Under the pieces are notes generated by a model that worked only from the letters and a program-made list of their open reading frames with translations, was not told the DNA's origin and searched no databases. Below are positions 18,659-28,111 of a stretch of DNA of 64,000 nt, one piece after another. Position numbers and translations under genes: made by a program. How positions within the stretch are numbered: the first letter of the stretch is position 1; every line of letters begins with the position of its first letter. This DNA comes from GCA-2690565 sp002457235 (GTDB lineage Bacteria; Verrucomicrobiota; Verrucomicrobiia; Opitutales; Coraliomargaritaceae), in assembly GCA_045565695.1 (NCBI GenBank), contig JBJLEZ010000005.1, positions 47,398 to 111,397 on the forward strand. The letters run 5' to 3'.

Positions 18659-19723
18659 TTAAACCCAAGCCATATCTCTTTCCTGTAAAGCTTTTGCCAA
18701 TTCTCTTCCGAACATAGGGCCATTGTAAATCCAGCTAGTGTAGATTTGGACTAGTGATGCACCTGCGTCTATCTTTTCTCCAGCTGATTCTGGACTATCG
18801 ATGCCGCCGACCCCAATTATTGGCAGACTGCCATTTGTAGACTTTGATATGTAGCGAATGACTTCCGTTGATAGCTTATTGATAAAAGCGCCTCCACTGT
18901 ATCCTCCTATTTCGTCATGAATAAGATTATTTGGCCTTTGTATTGTTGTATTGGTGGCAATGATTCCACTGAATTTGTATTCTAGCAATAATTCTAAAAT
19001 AACATCAATTTCAGAAAAGCTTAAATCGGGTGCAATTTTTAATAAAATAGGATGTGAAGATCGCCCCATTTTCTTAGCTAAAGCCAAATTTTGTTTTTGC
19101 AGGGTATCCAAAATAATCGATAAATACTCACGAGATTGTAATTGTCGTAAATTTTGGGTATTTGGGCTACTCACATTAATCGTAAAATAATCTGCTTGGT
19201 CCGCTAATATTGAAAAGGATTTTGAATAATCTTCTACTGCTTTTTCAAGAGGTGTCACTTTCGCTTTACCTATATTAATTCCAAGTGGAATCTTCCGTTT
19301 GTGCTTTGCAAAACCGTTTTCTAAAGATCGCAACATAGCTTCAGCACCCTTGTTATTAAAGCCCATACGATTAATCAACCCACTATGCTTTGGCTCCCTA
19401 AATAGTCGAGGACGAGGATTTCCTGGTTGAGCCTCGGGTGTGACGGTGCCCACCTCAACATGACCGAAGCCCAAAGCTTCGATTGCTCCAGGGAACTGGG
19501 CATCTTTATCCATCCCAGCGGCTAACCCTATACGATTTGGAAACTCTAATCCAAACAATTCTATTGGCTTATCACCCTTAATTTGATTGTAATTTCTAAA
19601 CGCACCACAAACAAATGGCAAAGAAGCCATAAGCTTTAAAAAGTAGCAAGCTGAGTCATGCGCTTCCTCTGGTTTCATGCGAAAAAATAGAGGCCTTAAT
19701 AAATTTTTATAAATATCTGACAT
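18659..19723 (-). CDS. pyrD: Dihydroorotate dehydrogenase (quinone), class 2
   Basis: PyrD oxidises dihydroorotate to orotate with quinone as acceptor, at the inner membrane. The class 2 form is shown by the N-terminal helical extension (residues 1-45, LLRPLFFRMKPEEAHDSA) and by FGLEFPNRIGLAAGMDKD. The catalytic serine lies in the NVSSPNTQNLRQLQ block, and the phosphate/FMN loop is IGVGGIDSPESA. At 354 residues the length is typical. It is convergent with lipA and has an AT-rich 160-base space before the divergently oriented acidic protein gene. Confidence 0.96.
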   Translation of the reverse strand: MSDIYKNLLRPLFFRMKPEEAHDSACYFLKLMASLPFVCGAFRNYNQIKGDKPIELFGLEFPNRIGLAAGMDKDAQFPGAIEALGFGHVEVGTVTPEAQPGNPRPRLFREPKHSGLINRMGFNNKGAEAMLRSLENGFAKHKRKIPLGINIGKAKVTPLEKAVEDYSKSFSILADQADYFTINVSSPNTQNLRQLQSREYLSIILDTLQKQNLALAKKMGRSSHPILLKIAPDLSFSEIDVILELLLEYKFSGIIATNTTIQRPNNLIHDEIGGYSGGAFINKLSTEVIRYISKSTNGSLPIIGVGGIDSPESAGEKIDAGASLVQIYTSWIYNGPMFGRELAKALQERDMAWV

Positions 19724-19883
19724 TTAAATGAAATAAATTAGGTACTTAAGTATCTAAATCAAAAGAAAAAACTAAAATTAAATTAAAAAAATACTATAAA
19801 TGCTCTTTACAAAATGTATTCTGTGTATTTCCCAATATATGAAAGATATTCATATAATTAAAATATAGTTAAATTAACAGTGT

Positions 19884-20603
19884 ATGGCAAAAAGTTCTCC
19901 AAATTTATCCTGGTGTAAAGCAAAATTAGGCAACGACATGAATTGGTGGGTTTCTGAAATCAGTGACTCAATTCATTGGGATACAGAAGGCCTAGCCATT
20001 ATCGACCCAAAACAGTTTCAACATATCGTTGATCTTATTGAGCCATTATATGATTACGGCTTTTTAAATGAATTCTTAGATAAGGCATTTTACACCTTTA
20101 TTATCGAAAAAATCTATAAAGATAAAACGATTCACTTAAAACGTACTCAAGAAAGCATTCTTGAATGTGAAGATCAATTTTTTGCGCTTCCTGATGTCAT
20201 AGACGAAGAAAAAGGACCTTATGCAGATTTTTTAGACCATATAAGCAAATTAAGAATTAAAATGCTGAATGCTTCCTTAGATGTTGCTCAAAAATTAACA
20301 ATAGATGAGCTAGAAGAAGATATCCGGGAAGCCCAAAATAAAGATTATATGGAAGGCAGAGCAACCCACTACTTTTCTGAGATTACGGCAATTTTAGAAT
20401 ATCTTCCAGCTGGCTTTGAACTCGATAGTGATGAAGAAGCAGATGAAAAATTAAATGAATCAGAACCACTTCTCAAAGAGTTAAGTCATATTGATGAAGA
20501 TTTAGATGATGACATCGAAGCCGATGAAACAATGAAATGGGAAGAGGAAGAAGAGGAAGAGGAAGATAATTTCGAAGAAATGACTTCCCCTCCAGATGAG
20601 TAG
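19884..20603 (+). CDS. Hypothetical protein with acidic, poly-glutamate C-terminal tail
   Basis: I do not recognise this 239-residue protein. It is soluble by appearance, with no signal peptide or membrane segment. The first two thirds are mixed helical with aromatic-rich stretches (MNWWVSEISDSIHWD), and the last 45 residues are extremely acidic, including a run of eight glutamates interrupted by nothing but Trp and Lys before it. Poly-acidic tails occur in proteins that bind basic partners such as nucleic-acid-binding proteins, but nothing here shows that. It stands alone between divergent pyrD and convergent TPMT-like methyltransferase. Confidence 0.75.
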   Translation: MAKSSPNLSWCKAKLGNDMNWWVSEISDSIHWDTEGLAIIDPKQFQHIVDLIEPLYDYGFLNEFLDKAFYTFIIEKIYKDKTIHLKRTQESILECEDQFFALPDVIDEEKGPYADFLDHISKLRIKMLNASLDVAQKLTIDELEEDIREAQNKDYMEGRATHYFSEITAILEYLPAGFELDSDEEADEKLNESEPLLKELSHIDEDLDDDIEADETMKWEEEEEEEEDNFEEMTSPPDE

Positions 20604-20621
20604 TACTCTACAAAGTATTAC

Positions 20622-21206
20622 TTACTTTAATTGCATCCAACACAAGTATTCTGATCCTTTCGGCCTACATTCGTAATGCGTTTCAGGAATGAACGATTCC
20701 CTTAGATCAAAATCATTTCCAAAATATTCCTCAACTGCTTCTCTATTTATTTTATAAGGAGGTCCATCTAAATTAGAGTCCTCAGGGTCTTTCAAAAAAA
20801 ACACAGCAAGAAAATAGCCCTTAGGCCTAAGTACCTTAACTAAATTCTTTACATAGCTGTGTCGTAAATCAGAGGTGATCGCACAAAAAAAAGTATGTTC
20901 CACCACCCAATCAAAACTTTGGTTATAACATGAATCTAAATCAAAAAAATCAGCTACTTTATAGGATTCATTATTTACTACAGGGATTTTCTTCGCTTCG
21001 TTGATAGCGGTATGAGAAATATCCATTCCCGTAACTCTGGCAGAATTTTTTGAAAAAAGTCGCACATCATGCCCAAGACCACATCCCAAGACTAGTCCCT
21101 CTCCTTTTAAAATATGTTTCTGCAACCATTGAGCTAAAGGCGGAGATGCGTAGCCTTTATCCCAAGGAGTAACACCTTCTTGATATGCCTTTTCCCAATC
21201 TTTCAT
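20622..21206 (-). CDS. TPMT-like SAM-dependent methyltransferase
   Basis: This 194-residue protein belongs to the thiopurine/thiol S-methyltransferase (TPMT) group. It starts MKDWEKAYQEGVTPWDKG; the W-x-x-x-Y/F-x-x-G-x-T-P-W-D opening is the family signature. The SAM-binding motif follows as VLGCGLGHDV, then GMDIS. I chose the ATG at 21206 because the longer open frame overlaps exbD and adds a non-family N-terminus. Relatives methylate thiols, thiocyanate, halides or metalloid anions, so the substrate is not predictable. It lies directly after exbB-exbD, with the start only a few bases from the exbD stop. Confidence 0.88.
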   Translation of the reverse strand: MKDWEKAYQEGVTPWDKGYASPPLAQWLQKHILKGEGLVLGCGLGHDVRLFSKNSARVTGMDISHTAINEAKKIPVVNNESYKVADFFDLDSCYNQSFDWVVEHTFFCAITSDLRHSYVKNLVKVLRPKGYFLAVFFLKDPEDSNLDGPPYKINREAVEEYFGNDFDLRESFIPETHYECRPKGSEYLCWMQLK

Positions 21207-21210
21207 ATTA

Positions 21211-21606
21211 TTATCTAGACTGTAAACGAATCTGATTAAATTGATTGTTTCGGCACAAATCCATGACTTCGGTAATCTTCTTAAGTTCCGTTCCCTCATC
21301 TGCCATAATTAAGACGCTAAAGTCAGCTTTCATTTCACTAGCTGTAACCAACGATTCATTCAATTGTTCGATAGAAACTGGTATTCCATTATAAAATTTT
21401 TCACCTATTTCATCTATTGCTATGACAATTTGTTCATCAAGTTGATTAATCCCAGCCGTTCTAATTTCAGGCATGGTTATATTTAATACTTTAAATTGTT
21501 TAAACTGCATCGTCACTATAAAGAAAAACAGCAAAACAGTTAACACATCAACCAATGGGACAATGTTAACGTAAGGTTTTCTTAAACGACGCTTGATATA
21601 AGACAT
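21211..21606 (-). CDS. exbD: Biopolymer transport protein ExbD/TolR family
   Basis: This is a 131-residue inner-membrane protein with a short cytoplasmic N-terminus, one membrane helix (about residues 14-34, IVPLVDVLTVLLFFFIVTM) carrying the essential Asp in the VDVL segment, and a periplasmic domain. With ExbB it forms a proton-driven motor that energises TonB or Tol-type systems. It overlaps exbB by one base (TAATG), which supports co-translation. No TonB gene is adjacent; a TonB-like C-terminal domain protein and a TonB-dependent receptor lie about 22 kb away in the window. Confidence 0.92.
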   Translation of the reverse strand: MSYIKRRLRKPYVNIVPLVDVLTVLLFFFIVTMQFKQFKVLNITMPEIRTAGINQLDEQIVIAIDEIGEKFYNGIPVSIEQLNESLVTASEMKADFSVLIMADEGTELKKITEVMDLCRNNQFNQIRLQSR

Positions 21607-22178
21607 TATTCACCTCGTTCTTTAAAAAGCAGACTCTCAATTGACAACTCAATCTGTTGGCTAATAACCTCAATTCGTCTTTGAAAAAATGAATGCATGG
21701 CTAGAGATGGGATTGCAACCAACAGCCCCAATATTGTCGTATTGAGCGCTAAAGCAATACCACTAATAAAGGAACTAGGATCAGAAAATTCCAGTTCAGG
21801 AGAAAAAGTACCGAAGACGCTAGTCAGTCCAAAAACAGTTCCCAATAGACCGATCAAAGGTGCAATGCCTGTGACGACCTCTAAAATAAATAATCCTCGC
21901 TCGAGTCGTCCTATCTCAAGTTGAACAAATGCTTTAAGCATTTTTTCATCTTTGGCATGAGAATTAGTATTAAAAAACTCGAGCAAACGACCGGCCAAAG
22001 AAGCTTTACTATAAGTCACCGAATTTACATTTCCGGATAAGACATCATCAAGGAAACCATTTGGAAATACAACAGTCTTCCTAAGAGCAAAGTAACGTTC
22101 AATTGATATAAAGGTCGCTAAAACGGAGCATAGCAACAATGGGAAAAAGAAAACTCCAGTTTGGTTTATAAATTCCAT
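21606..22178 (-). CDS. exbB: MotA/TolQ/ExbB proton channel protein
   Basis: This 190-residue protein has an N-terminal membrane helix (about residues 8-26), a cytoplasmic part and two further helices in the conserved MotA/TolQ/ExbB segment, with GIAPLIGLLGTVFGLTSVF and the threonine/glycine-rich ALNTTILGLLVAIPSL block. It is the pentameric channel partner of ExbD, which follows with a one-base overlap. The upstream leuD stop is immediately next to its start, so the leuC-leuD-exbB-exbD-methyltransferase genes could be one transcript even though their roles differ. Confidence 0.93.
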   Translation of the reverse strand: MEFINQTGVFFFPLLLCSVLATFISIERYFALRKTVVFPNGFLDDVLSGNVNSVTYSKASLAGRLLEFFNTNSHAKDEKMLKAFVQLEIGRLERGLFILEVVTGIAPLIGLLGTVFGLTSVFGTFSPELEFSDPSSFISGIALALNTTILGLLVAIPSLAMHSFFQRRIEVISQQIELSIESLLFKERGE

Positions 22179-22781
22179 TTAATCATTCATATACTGAAGC
22201 TCTGAAACAATCGAATCCACATCAGAATTGCCCTCAAGTAATTCATTTAATGCATCAAAGCTACCATCCAGTAAACTCTTTCTAGCATCTGCTTTTATTG
22301 AACAATCAAAAGAATGTTCGCCAACATTTACCTTAAGTGCCTCTAAATCAATTGATATTATAAGCTCTGGCTGTTGATTAATCAGGTCTGCAATTTGCTT
22401 TCGTTCATCATTTCCAACAATAACACAAACCACACCAAGATTAGTTGAATTTCCAAAAAAGATTTCAGCAAAACTCCCAGCTATGACGGCGTTGAATCCA
22501 GCTTTTTGAATAGACTGGGGTGCGTGTTCACGAGAACTACCACAACCAAAATTATTACCACTTATTAAAATAGTAGCTTCCGAAAAGCGTTGATCATTCA
22601 GATTATGCTCTTTTTTTGAGCCATTCTCATCGAATCGTACATCATGAAATAAATATTCGCCGAGACCATCAAATGTTATGCATTTCATGAATCTAGCGGG
22701 AATGATTCTATCGGTATCCACATCGTCACCCGGTACGTAGACCGCTTTGCCTTCAACTTTTGTTATAGAATTATCGTTCAT
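22179..22781 (-). CDS. leuD: 3-isopropylmalate dehydratase small subunit
   Basis: LeuD with LeuC isomerises 2-isopropylmalate to 3-isopropylmalate in leucine synthesis. The aconitase swivel domain signature GNNFGCGSSREHAPQSI is present, as is the N-terminal DDVDTDRIIPARFM segment. At 200 residues it has the normal bacterial length. leuC lies 39 bases upstream on the same strand. leuA and leuB are not in the window. Confidence 0.96.
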   Translation of the reverse strand: MNDNSITKVEGKAVYVPGDDVDTDRIIPARFMKCITFDGLGEYLFHDVRFDENGSKKEHNLNDQRFSEATILISGNNFGCGSSREHAPQSIQKAGFNAVIAGSFAEIFFGNSTNLGVVCVIVGNDERKQIADLINQQPELIISIDLEALKVNVGEHSFDCSIKADARKSLLDGSFDALNELLEGNSDVDSIVSELQYMND

Positions 22782-22820
22782 AATAAAATTTATAGTAGCT
22801 AAACATTTACTAAATGCTCA

Positions 22821-24230
22821 TTAAAATTCGAAAACATCTCTAGCATCAGAAACTTCCCCAGTTATCGCAGCAGCCGCTACCATAATTGGGCTCATGAGCA
22901 AAGTTCTACCAGTTGGGCTTCCTTGTCTCCCCTTAAAATTTCGATTAGAGGAACTCGCACACAGTTGATTCCCAATTAGTTTATCTGGATTCATTGCCAA
23001 ACACATAGAGCAACCCGCTCCTCTCCATTCAAAGCCTGCTTCCTTGAATATCTCATCTAAGCCTAAAGATTGCGCAATCTTAGCAACCACTTGAGAACCA
23101 GGAACAACTATTGCTTTCACTCCTTCAGCAACTTTTCTGCCTTTAAGATAATGAGCTACTTCTTTGAGATCTGACAATCGTCCATTTGTACAAGAACCTA
23201 AAAAGGCTACATCAATTTTCTTACCCTTTAATTCAGATCCACCCTCAAAAGACATATGATCTAATGCTTCAGCAATCGATGCTCTAGCTGACTGAGTCTC
23301 ACCTGACTCAATTGTTGGAATAGATTCGTTTATGCCAATTCCCTGCCCTGGAGTAATCCCCCAAGTCACTGTCGGCTGAATTTCATTTGCATTAATTGTT
23401 ACCACATCATCGTACTGACAATCTGTATCTGAGGCAAAATTTTTCCAACGCTCGACTGCCGCATTGAAATTAGCATCTTTAGGGCAATATTTTCTTCCTT
23501 TAAGGTATTCAAAGGTAGTCTCATCTGGATTGACATAACCCACACGCGCACCGCCCTCAATGGACATATTACATACGGTCATTCTCTCCTCCATTGAAAA
23601 TCCATCAAACACTTCGCCACCGTACTCATACGCAAAACCAGTACCGCCATTAGTTCCTAATGTGCGGATAATGTGTAAGATAACATCCTTTGCATAAACT
23701 CCAGGAGCCAACTTTCCATTCACATTAATACGGCGAACCTTTAATTTATTTAAAGCAATCGTCTGTGTCGCCAATACATCTCTTACTTGACTCGTACCAA
23801 TACCAAAGGCTATCGCACCAAAGGCACCATGAGTTGATGTATGTGAATCACCACAGGCAATGGTTGTTCCTGGTTGAGTAATTCCCTGTTCAGGCCCAAC
23901 AATATGGACAATCCCTTGATGTCCAGTGTTCGTATCAAAAAAGGTTATGTCATTTTTTGCACAATTGTTTCTCAGCTCCTCAATCATTCCTTGTGCCAAA
24001 GAATCACTATAAGGCTCAACCATTTCGTTTGTGGGCACAATATGGTCCACCGTAGCAAAGGTTCGTTTTGGAAAACGAACGGATAAACCCCGCTCACTAA
24101 GCATACCAAAAGCTTGAGGACTCGTTACCTCATGAATAAGGTGCGTTCCTATTAATAATTGAGTCTGACCATTCGATAGTGTTTTTACCGAGTGCGCATC
24201 CCATACTTTTTCGAATAAAGTTTTACCCAT
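22821..24230 (-). CDS. leuC: 3-isopropylmalate dehydratase large subunit
   Basis: This is the 4Fe-4S subunit of isopropylmalate isomerase. The aconitase motifs are intact: ACGDSHTSTHGAFG in the N-terminal part, and the cluster cysteines in FLGSCTNGR and GAGCSMC followed by NFKGRQGSPTGRTLL. The 469 residues match the heterodimeric bacterial enzyme. It is first in the leuC-leuD pair; an HU gene with its own terminator lies upstream, so this operon has its own promoter in the roughly 60-base gap. Confidence 0.97.
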   Translation of the reverse strand: MGKTLFEKVWDAHSVKTLSNGQTQLLIGTHLIHEVTSPQAFGMLSERGLSVRFPKRTFATVDHIVPTNEMVEPYSDSLAQGMIEELRNNCAKNDITFFDTNTGHQGIVHIVGPEQGITQPGTTIACGDSHTSTHGAFGAIAFGIGTSQVRDVLATQTIALNKLKVRRINVNGKLAPGVYAKDVILHIIRTLGTNGGTGFAYEYGGEVFDGFSMEERMTVCNMSIEGGARVGYVNPDETTFEYLKGRKYCPKDANFNAAVERWKNFASDTDCQYDDVVTINANEIQPTVTWGITPGQGIGINESIPTIESGETQSARASIAEALDHMSFEGGSELKGKKIDVAFLGSCTNGRLSDLKEVAHYLKGRKVAEGVKAIVVPGSQVVAKIAQSLGLDEIFKEAGFEWRGAGCSMCLAMNPDKLIGNQLCASSSNRNFKGRQGSPTGRTLLMSPIMVAAAAITGEVSDARDVFEF

Positions 24231-24296
24231 AAAGACAAAATAAAAATTAAACTATAATTAAAAATCAATAATTTTCCTACTAGCAAATACTTTAGG

Positions 24297-24326
24297 AAAA
24301 AAAAAGCCCATCGCATAGCGATGGGC
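24297..24326 (-). terminator. Rho-independent terminator after the HU gene
   Basis: A perfect 9-base-pair hairpin (arms 24306-24314 and 24318-24326, core CCCATCGC/GCGATGGG, three-base loop) is followed on the minus strand by nine Ts (24297-24305). It lies 20 bases beyond the HU stop codon and separates hupB from leuC. Confidence 0.92.
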
Positions 24327-24345
24327 AGTAAGAAAAAAAATTGTT

Positions 24346-24621
24346 CTACAAAGAAGCTTTAAGACCCGCACCAGCTTTAAATTTAACTGATTTTGATGCC
24401 TTAATTTTAATCTTTTCTCCTGTTTGGGGATTTACTCCATCACGTGCAGCACGTTTAGTAACGGAAAAAGTACCGAAGCCAATTAATTGAACATTCTTGT
24501 CTTTTTTGATACCTTTTTTAACACCTTCTAAAACTGCTTCGAGCGAACGCTCTGCTGCTGCTTTTGATGTGTCTTTACCGAGTGATTTTTGTATTTCTGC
24601 AACTAATTCTGCTTTATTCAT
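24346..24621 (-). CDS. HU family DNA-binding protein
   Basis: This 91-residue nucleoid protein binds and bends DNA as a dimer. The HU/IHF signature is GFGTFSVTKRAARDGVNPQTG (positions about 47-67), with the proline that intercalates at the beta-arm tip, and the N-terminus MNKAELVAEIQKSLG is typical of HU. The strong terminator directly behind it and a 130-base AT-rich upstream space suggest a highly expressed single-gene unit. HU and IHF subunits cannot be told apart safely here; HU is preferred because the gene stands alone. Confidence 0.95.
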   Translation of the reverse strand: MNKAELVAEIQKSLGKDTSKAAAERSLEAVLEGVKKGIKKDKNVQLIGFGTFSVTKRAARDGVNPQTGEKIKIKASKSVKFKAGAGLKASL

Positions 24622-24753
24622 AAGTGAGTAGATATATAGTTAATATTGATTGTTAAAGCCTTTATTAATCGAGGATTGTAATGCTTCGTCAATATAATTT
24701 ACCGTAAAATGGCATAATTAATCAAAAAAAAGCTTATAATCGAAGAAAAAGAC

Positions 24754-24936
24754 TTATTTCTGTCCTTCTAAAATCTTTTTTAGCAAATTTTGGAGTGCTT
24801 CTATTTCACTTATCGACTCTTCTTTAGCCAATTGATTGGCTCGTTTTAATAATTGAGAAGCCATTCGTTGAGATTGCAATTCATCCGCACCCATTTGCTT
24901 AAATAAATCTTGTAGCATTTTTTCTGTAGCATCCAT
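24754..24936 (-). CDS. Small helical protein coupled to a YgfZ-like gene
   Basis: This is a 60-residue, entirely helical, charged protein of unknown function: MDATEKMLQDLFKQMGADEL, then a Q/R/K-rich helix and a leucine-zipper-like end (IEALQNLLKKIL). No family is recognised. Its start lies two bases after the stop of the YgfZ-like gene upstream on the same strand, so it is probably co-translated. Small size and no homology call make it the least certain member of this run, but codon use and spacing look genic. Confidence 0.65.
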   Translation of the reverse strand: MDATEKMLQDLFKQMGADELQSQRMASQLLKRANQLAKEESISEIEALQNLLKKILEGQK

Positions 24937-24938
24937 GA

Positions 24939-25922
24939 TTAAATATCGCTTAAAGAAAATTCGGAGAGTCTACATAAACTATCCACAGAGTGATCCGCTA
25001 ATCTAAACTCTGATTGTACCCTTTCTAAATGACGTACTTTTAACAAAGCAACTCCATACCATCTATTTGAGTCATTTGTATCCTGATATAAAGTTCTCAA
25101 TTCACCTAAAGAACGATTTTCTACGGTTATATTTAGAGGTAATTGAATTGATTCCCTTTCATTGAATTCATCAAAGGTCATAACAAACAATTGCCTTTGT
25201 GGTTTTCCCAAATGAAATAAACGGGCCACTACTTCTTGCCCTAAGTAACAACCCTTAGTTAATGAAACAGCTGAGGGAACCAAATCTCCCTCACCTGCCA
25301 AATCATTTGGACCAATTTCATCGGGCACCAAAGGCATCCCTAAAGTTAATCGATTTAAATGCATTTCATTTTCACTTATCCAGTGAACAGAGCTTTCCTC
25401 TAATACCTTCTTGCACAAAGAATATGTCGCAATGTCTCTAAAACAAAAAACAAACCCCTCTTCTTCCAAACGTTTTCTTGGAAAAAGAGCACCCGTTCCC
25501 AAATTCGTATTAATATAATTGAACGTGGCCCGATCAGCTGCTTCTTTGAAAAGCCCTAATTCAAGACTGAGCAAGTCTGCTGCTGGAAGATTTACAAAAA
25601 TTGAACCTATTAATTGGATCGGCTCGATAATTACATCATCTGCAATAATATGAGCATCTAAAATTTCTTTAATAAAAGATGCTTCTGAATTTTCACTAAA
25701 AATATAAAACACCTCAGATTCGGAACTAATGATAAAACTATCTGCTAAAACTCGCCCTTTTACATTAAGCCATAACCCATATCTTACGAAAGTATCTTGA
25801 TCTTTAGGCAGATCATTTGAAAACTGACTCTGTAAAAAGGAATAGGCATCTTCTCCTGAGACGCGGAGACAACATGGCATATCATGCAAATGTGCTTTTA
25901 ATAACTGATTTTCTCCTTTCAT
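24939..25922 (-). CDS. ygfZ: YgfZ/GcvT-like folate-binding Fe-S maintenance protein
   Basis: The 327-residue protein is a GcvT-fold (aminomethyltransferase-like) member. The YgfZ signature KGCYLGQEVVAR is present near residue 225 with its conserved Cys. YgfZ proteins use tetrahydrofolate and support certain Fe-S enzymes, including radical SAM methylthiotransferases. The N-terminal segment contains the characteristic DAYSFLQSQFSNDL block. It is divergent from the DAHP synthase gene and followed by a small coupled gene of unknown function. Confidence 0.9.
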   Translation of the reverse strand: MKGENQLLKAHLHDMPCCLRVSGEDAYSFLQSQFSNDLPKDQDTFVRYGLWLNVKGRVLADSFIISSESEVFYIFSENSEASFIKEILDAHIIADDVIIEPIQLIGSIFVNLPAADLLSLELGLFKEAADRATFNYINTNLGTGALFPRKRLEEEGFVFCFRDIATYSLCKKVLEESSVHWISENEMHLNRLTLGMPLVPDEIGPNDLAGEGDLVPSAVSLTKGCYLGQEVVARLFHLGKPQRQLFVMTFDEFNERESIQLPLNITVENRSLGELRTLYQDTNDSNRWYGVALLKVRHLERVQSEFRLADHSVDSLCRLSEFSLSDI

Positions 25923-26009
25923 TAAAGTATTCCTAACCCTATTCTGATTAATTTAAAATATATTAATTAATAACTTGTTACTTATAAAAGCTTAATCTAT
26001 CCAAAAAGC

Positions 26010-27059
26010 GTGAAAAAAATTACTGACATTAATATTACCTCAAAAACTCAACTACCAACACCCGTTGAGCTTTGTAATAAGATCAAAAGAAGTTCCGATG
26101 TTGAACAATTTGTTGTAGAAACAAGAAATGCAATCAACAAAATCATATTTGGGGATGATCCAAGATTACTTGTTGTCGTTGGTCCATGTTCAATCCATGA
26201 CTTAGAAAGTGGTCGAGAGTATGCTAAAAAACTAGCAGAGCTATCTCAGGAATTATCAGATCGCCTTCTTATTGTAATGCGTGTTTATTTTGAAAAGCCA
26301 AGAACGACAGTTGGATGGAAAGGCCTAATAATGGACCCAAAATTAGACGGCACATCGGATATCCCTCTAGGACTCGAAATAGCTCGTTCTTTTTTAACCG
26401 AAGTATTGGAGCTGGGACTACCAACAGCAACCGAATTACTCGATCCCATCACACCGCAATATATTGCTGATTTAATCTGCTGGTCGGCAGTTGGTGCTCG
26501 AACAACAGAAAGCCAAACTCACCGCCAAATGGCATCGGGGCTTTCTATGCCACTAGGATTTAAAAATGCGACTAATGGTGATCTTAAAGTTGCCATCAAT
26601 GCGATACAAGCTGCCAGTCAGCCACAAACTTTTCTTGGAATAGACAACGCAGGGCAAGCCAATGCGATAACAACAAAAGGTAATCCTAATTGTCATATTG
26701 TTTTAAGGGGCGGATCTAACGGCCCTAATTATTCAGCTTCTGATGTAGCAGATGCACAGGAAAAAATCACTAAAGAGCATCTTGAACCCGCTATCATGAT
26801 TGATTGCAGTCATGCCAACAGTAATAAAAATCATGAATTACAGTCATCAGTTTTTCATGACGTGGTGGATCAAAGTATTACTAATAAACAAATAATTGGC
26901 ACAATGATTGAAAGTAATATTAATTCTGGAAAACAGGCTTTCCCACAGGATAAAGAAAATTTACAATACGGCGTTTCCATAACCGATGCCTGCATTGATT
27001 GGGAAACAACAGAAAAATTATTAAGAGACGCATATACAAAATTAGAACCCTTATTTTAA
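26010..27059 (+). CDS. 3-deoxy-7-phosphoheptulonate (DAHP) synthase, class I
   Basis: This enzyme condenses phosphoenolpyruvate and erythrose 4-phosphate, the first step of the shikimate pathway. Class I AroF/G/H motifs are visible: VVGPCSIHD, MRVYFEKPRTTVGWKG, LPTATELLDPITPQY, GARTTESQTHRQMASGL and HIVLRGG. The 349-residue length matches the Phe/Tyr/Trp-sensitive type, but which amino acid inhibits it cannot be read from sequence, so no symbol is given. The only suitable start is GTG at 26010. malate dehydrogenase follows 13 bases downstream. Confidence 0.95.
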   Translation: MKKITDINITSKTQLPTPVELCNKIKRSSDVEQFVVETRNAINKIIFGDDPRLLVVVGPCSIHDLESGREYAKKLAELSQELSDRLLIVMRVYFEKPRTTVGWKGLIMDPKLDGTSDIPLGLEIARSFLTEVLELGLPTATELLDPITPQYIADLICWSAVGARTTESQTHRQMASGLSMPLGFKNATNGDLKVAINAIQAASQPQTFLGIDNAGQANAITTKGNPNCHIVLRGGSNGPNYSASDVADAQEKITKEHLEPAIMIDCSHANSNKNHELQSSVFHDVVDQSITNKQIIGTMIESNINSGKQAFPQDKENLQYGVSITDACIDWETTEKLLRDAYTKLEPLF

Positions 27060-27072
27060 GCTATTTAATCAA

Positions 27073-28059
27073 ATGAGTAAAAAACCCATACGCATCGCAA
27101 TCACTGGAGCTGCTGGACAAATCGGATATGCCCTACTATTTCGTATAGCCTCAGGTGCCGTTTTCGGACCTGACCAACCAGTGAAACTCAATCTCATTGA
27201 AATTCCTAATGCTTTAGATCGACTCAAAGGTGTTATCATGGAACTCGATGACTGCGCTTTTCCGCTACTGGAAGAAATCGTAGCAACTACGGATTTAAAT
27301 GAAGGCTTCACCGATGTAAATTGGGCACTTTTGGTTGGCTCCGTTCCGAGATCAAAAGGTATGGAGCGCAACGACCTACTAAATATTAATGGCGGCATCT
27401 TCACCTCTCAAGGGAAAGCCATTGAAGCAAATGCCGCATCCGATGTCCGCATCATAGTTGTTGGAAACCCTTGCAACACTAACTGCTTAATCGCGATGAA
27501 TAATGCTCCTAAAATCCCTAAAGATCGTTGGTTCGCAATGACTATGCTTGATGAAAATAGAGCCAAAGCACAATTAGCAGAAAAGGCAAAGCAACCCGTC
27601 AACTCAATTTCCAATATGACAATTTGGGGAAACCATTCAGCGACTCAATATCCTGATTTTCATTCTGCTAAAATTAACGGCCAAAATGCAACCAGTGTAA
27701 TTAATGATAATGGTTGGTTAGAAAATATATTTATACCTAAGGTTCAAAAACGAGGTGCTGAAATTATCGCCGCCCGAGGCGCTTCATCAGCTGCTTCTGC
27801 TGCCAATGCAATCATTGATTCAGTTAAATCAATAATTACACCTACATCTGAAGGCGATTGGTTCAGTATCTGCCTACATTCAGACGGGAGCTATGGAATC
27901 GATGAAGGCTTAATTGCATCTTTCCCATGCACGAGTAATGGTGAAGCTATTAGTATTGTACAAGGAATTGAACTAAATTCTTTTAGCCAAGAAAAAATCC
28001 GATTCACGGTTGAAGAATTAAGGCTTGAGAAAGAAAGCGTAAAAGCCCTTCTTAATTAG
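27073..28059 (+). CDS. mdh: Malate dehydrogenase
   Basis: This 328-residue NAD-dependent enzyme interconverts malate and oxaloacetate. The N-terminal dinucleotide-binding motif GAAGQIGYALLFRIASG and the following DDCAFPLL segment place it in the cytosolic/Thermus-type MDH group, not the LDH-like group. Substrate-binding arginine is in the GSVPRSKGMERNDLL loop and the catalytic His in IWGNHSATQYPD. It is followed by a clear terminator. The gene follows the DAHP synthase gene with a 13-base gap. Confidence 0.96.
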   Translation: MSKKPIRIAITGAAGQIGYALLFRIASGAVFGPDQPVKLNLIEIPNALDRLKGVIMELDDCAFPLLEEIVATTDLNEGFTDVNWALLVGSVPRSKGMERNDLLNINGGIFTSQGKAIEANAASDVRIIVVGNPCNTNCLIAMNNAPKIPKDRWFAMTMLDENRAKAQLAEKAKQPVNSISNMTIWGNHSATQYPDFHSAKINGQNATSVINDNGWLENIFIPKVQKRGAEIIAARGASSAASAANAIIDSVKSIITPTSEGDWFSICLHSDGSYGIDEGLIASFPCTSNGEAISIVQGIELNSFSQEKIRFTVEELRLEKESVKALLN

Positions 28060-28111
28060 TTGTTCAAGCAACAAACCAAGCACTTTCTTCAATTTTGATT
28101 ATTTATAAGAT

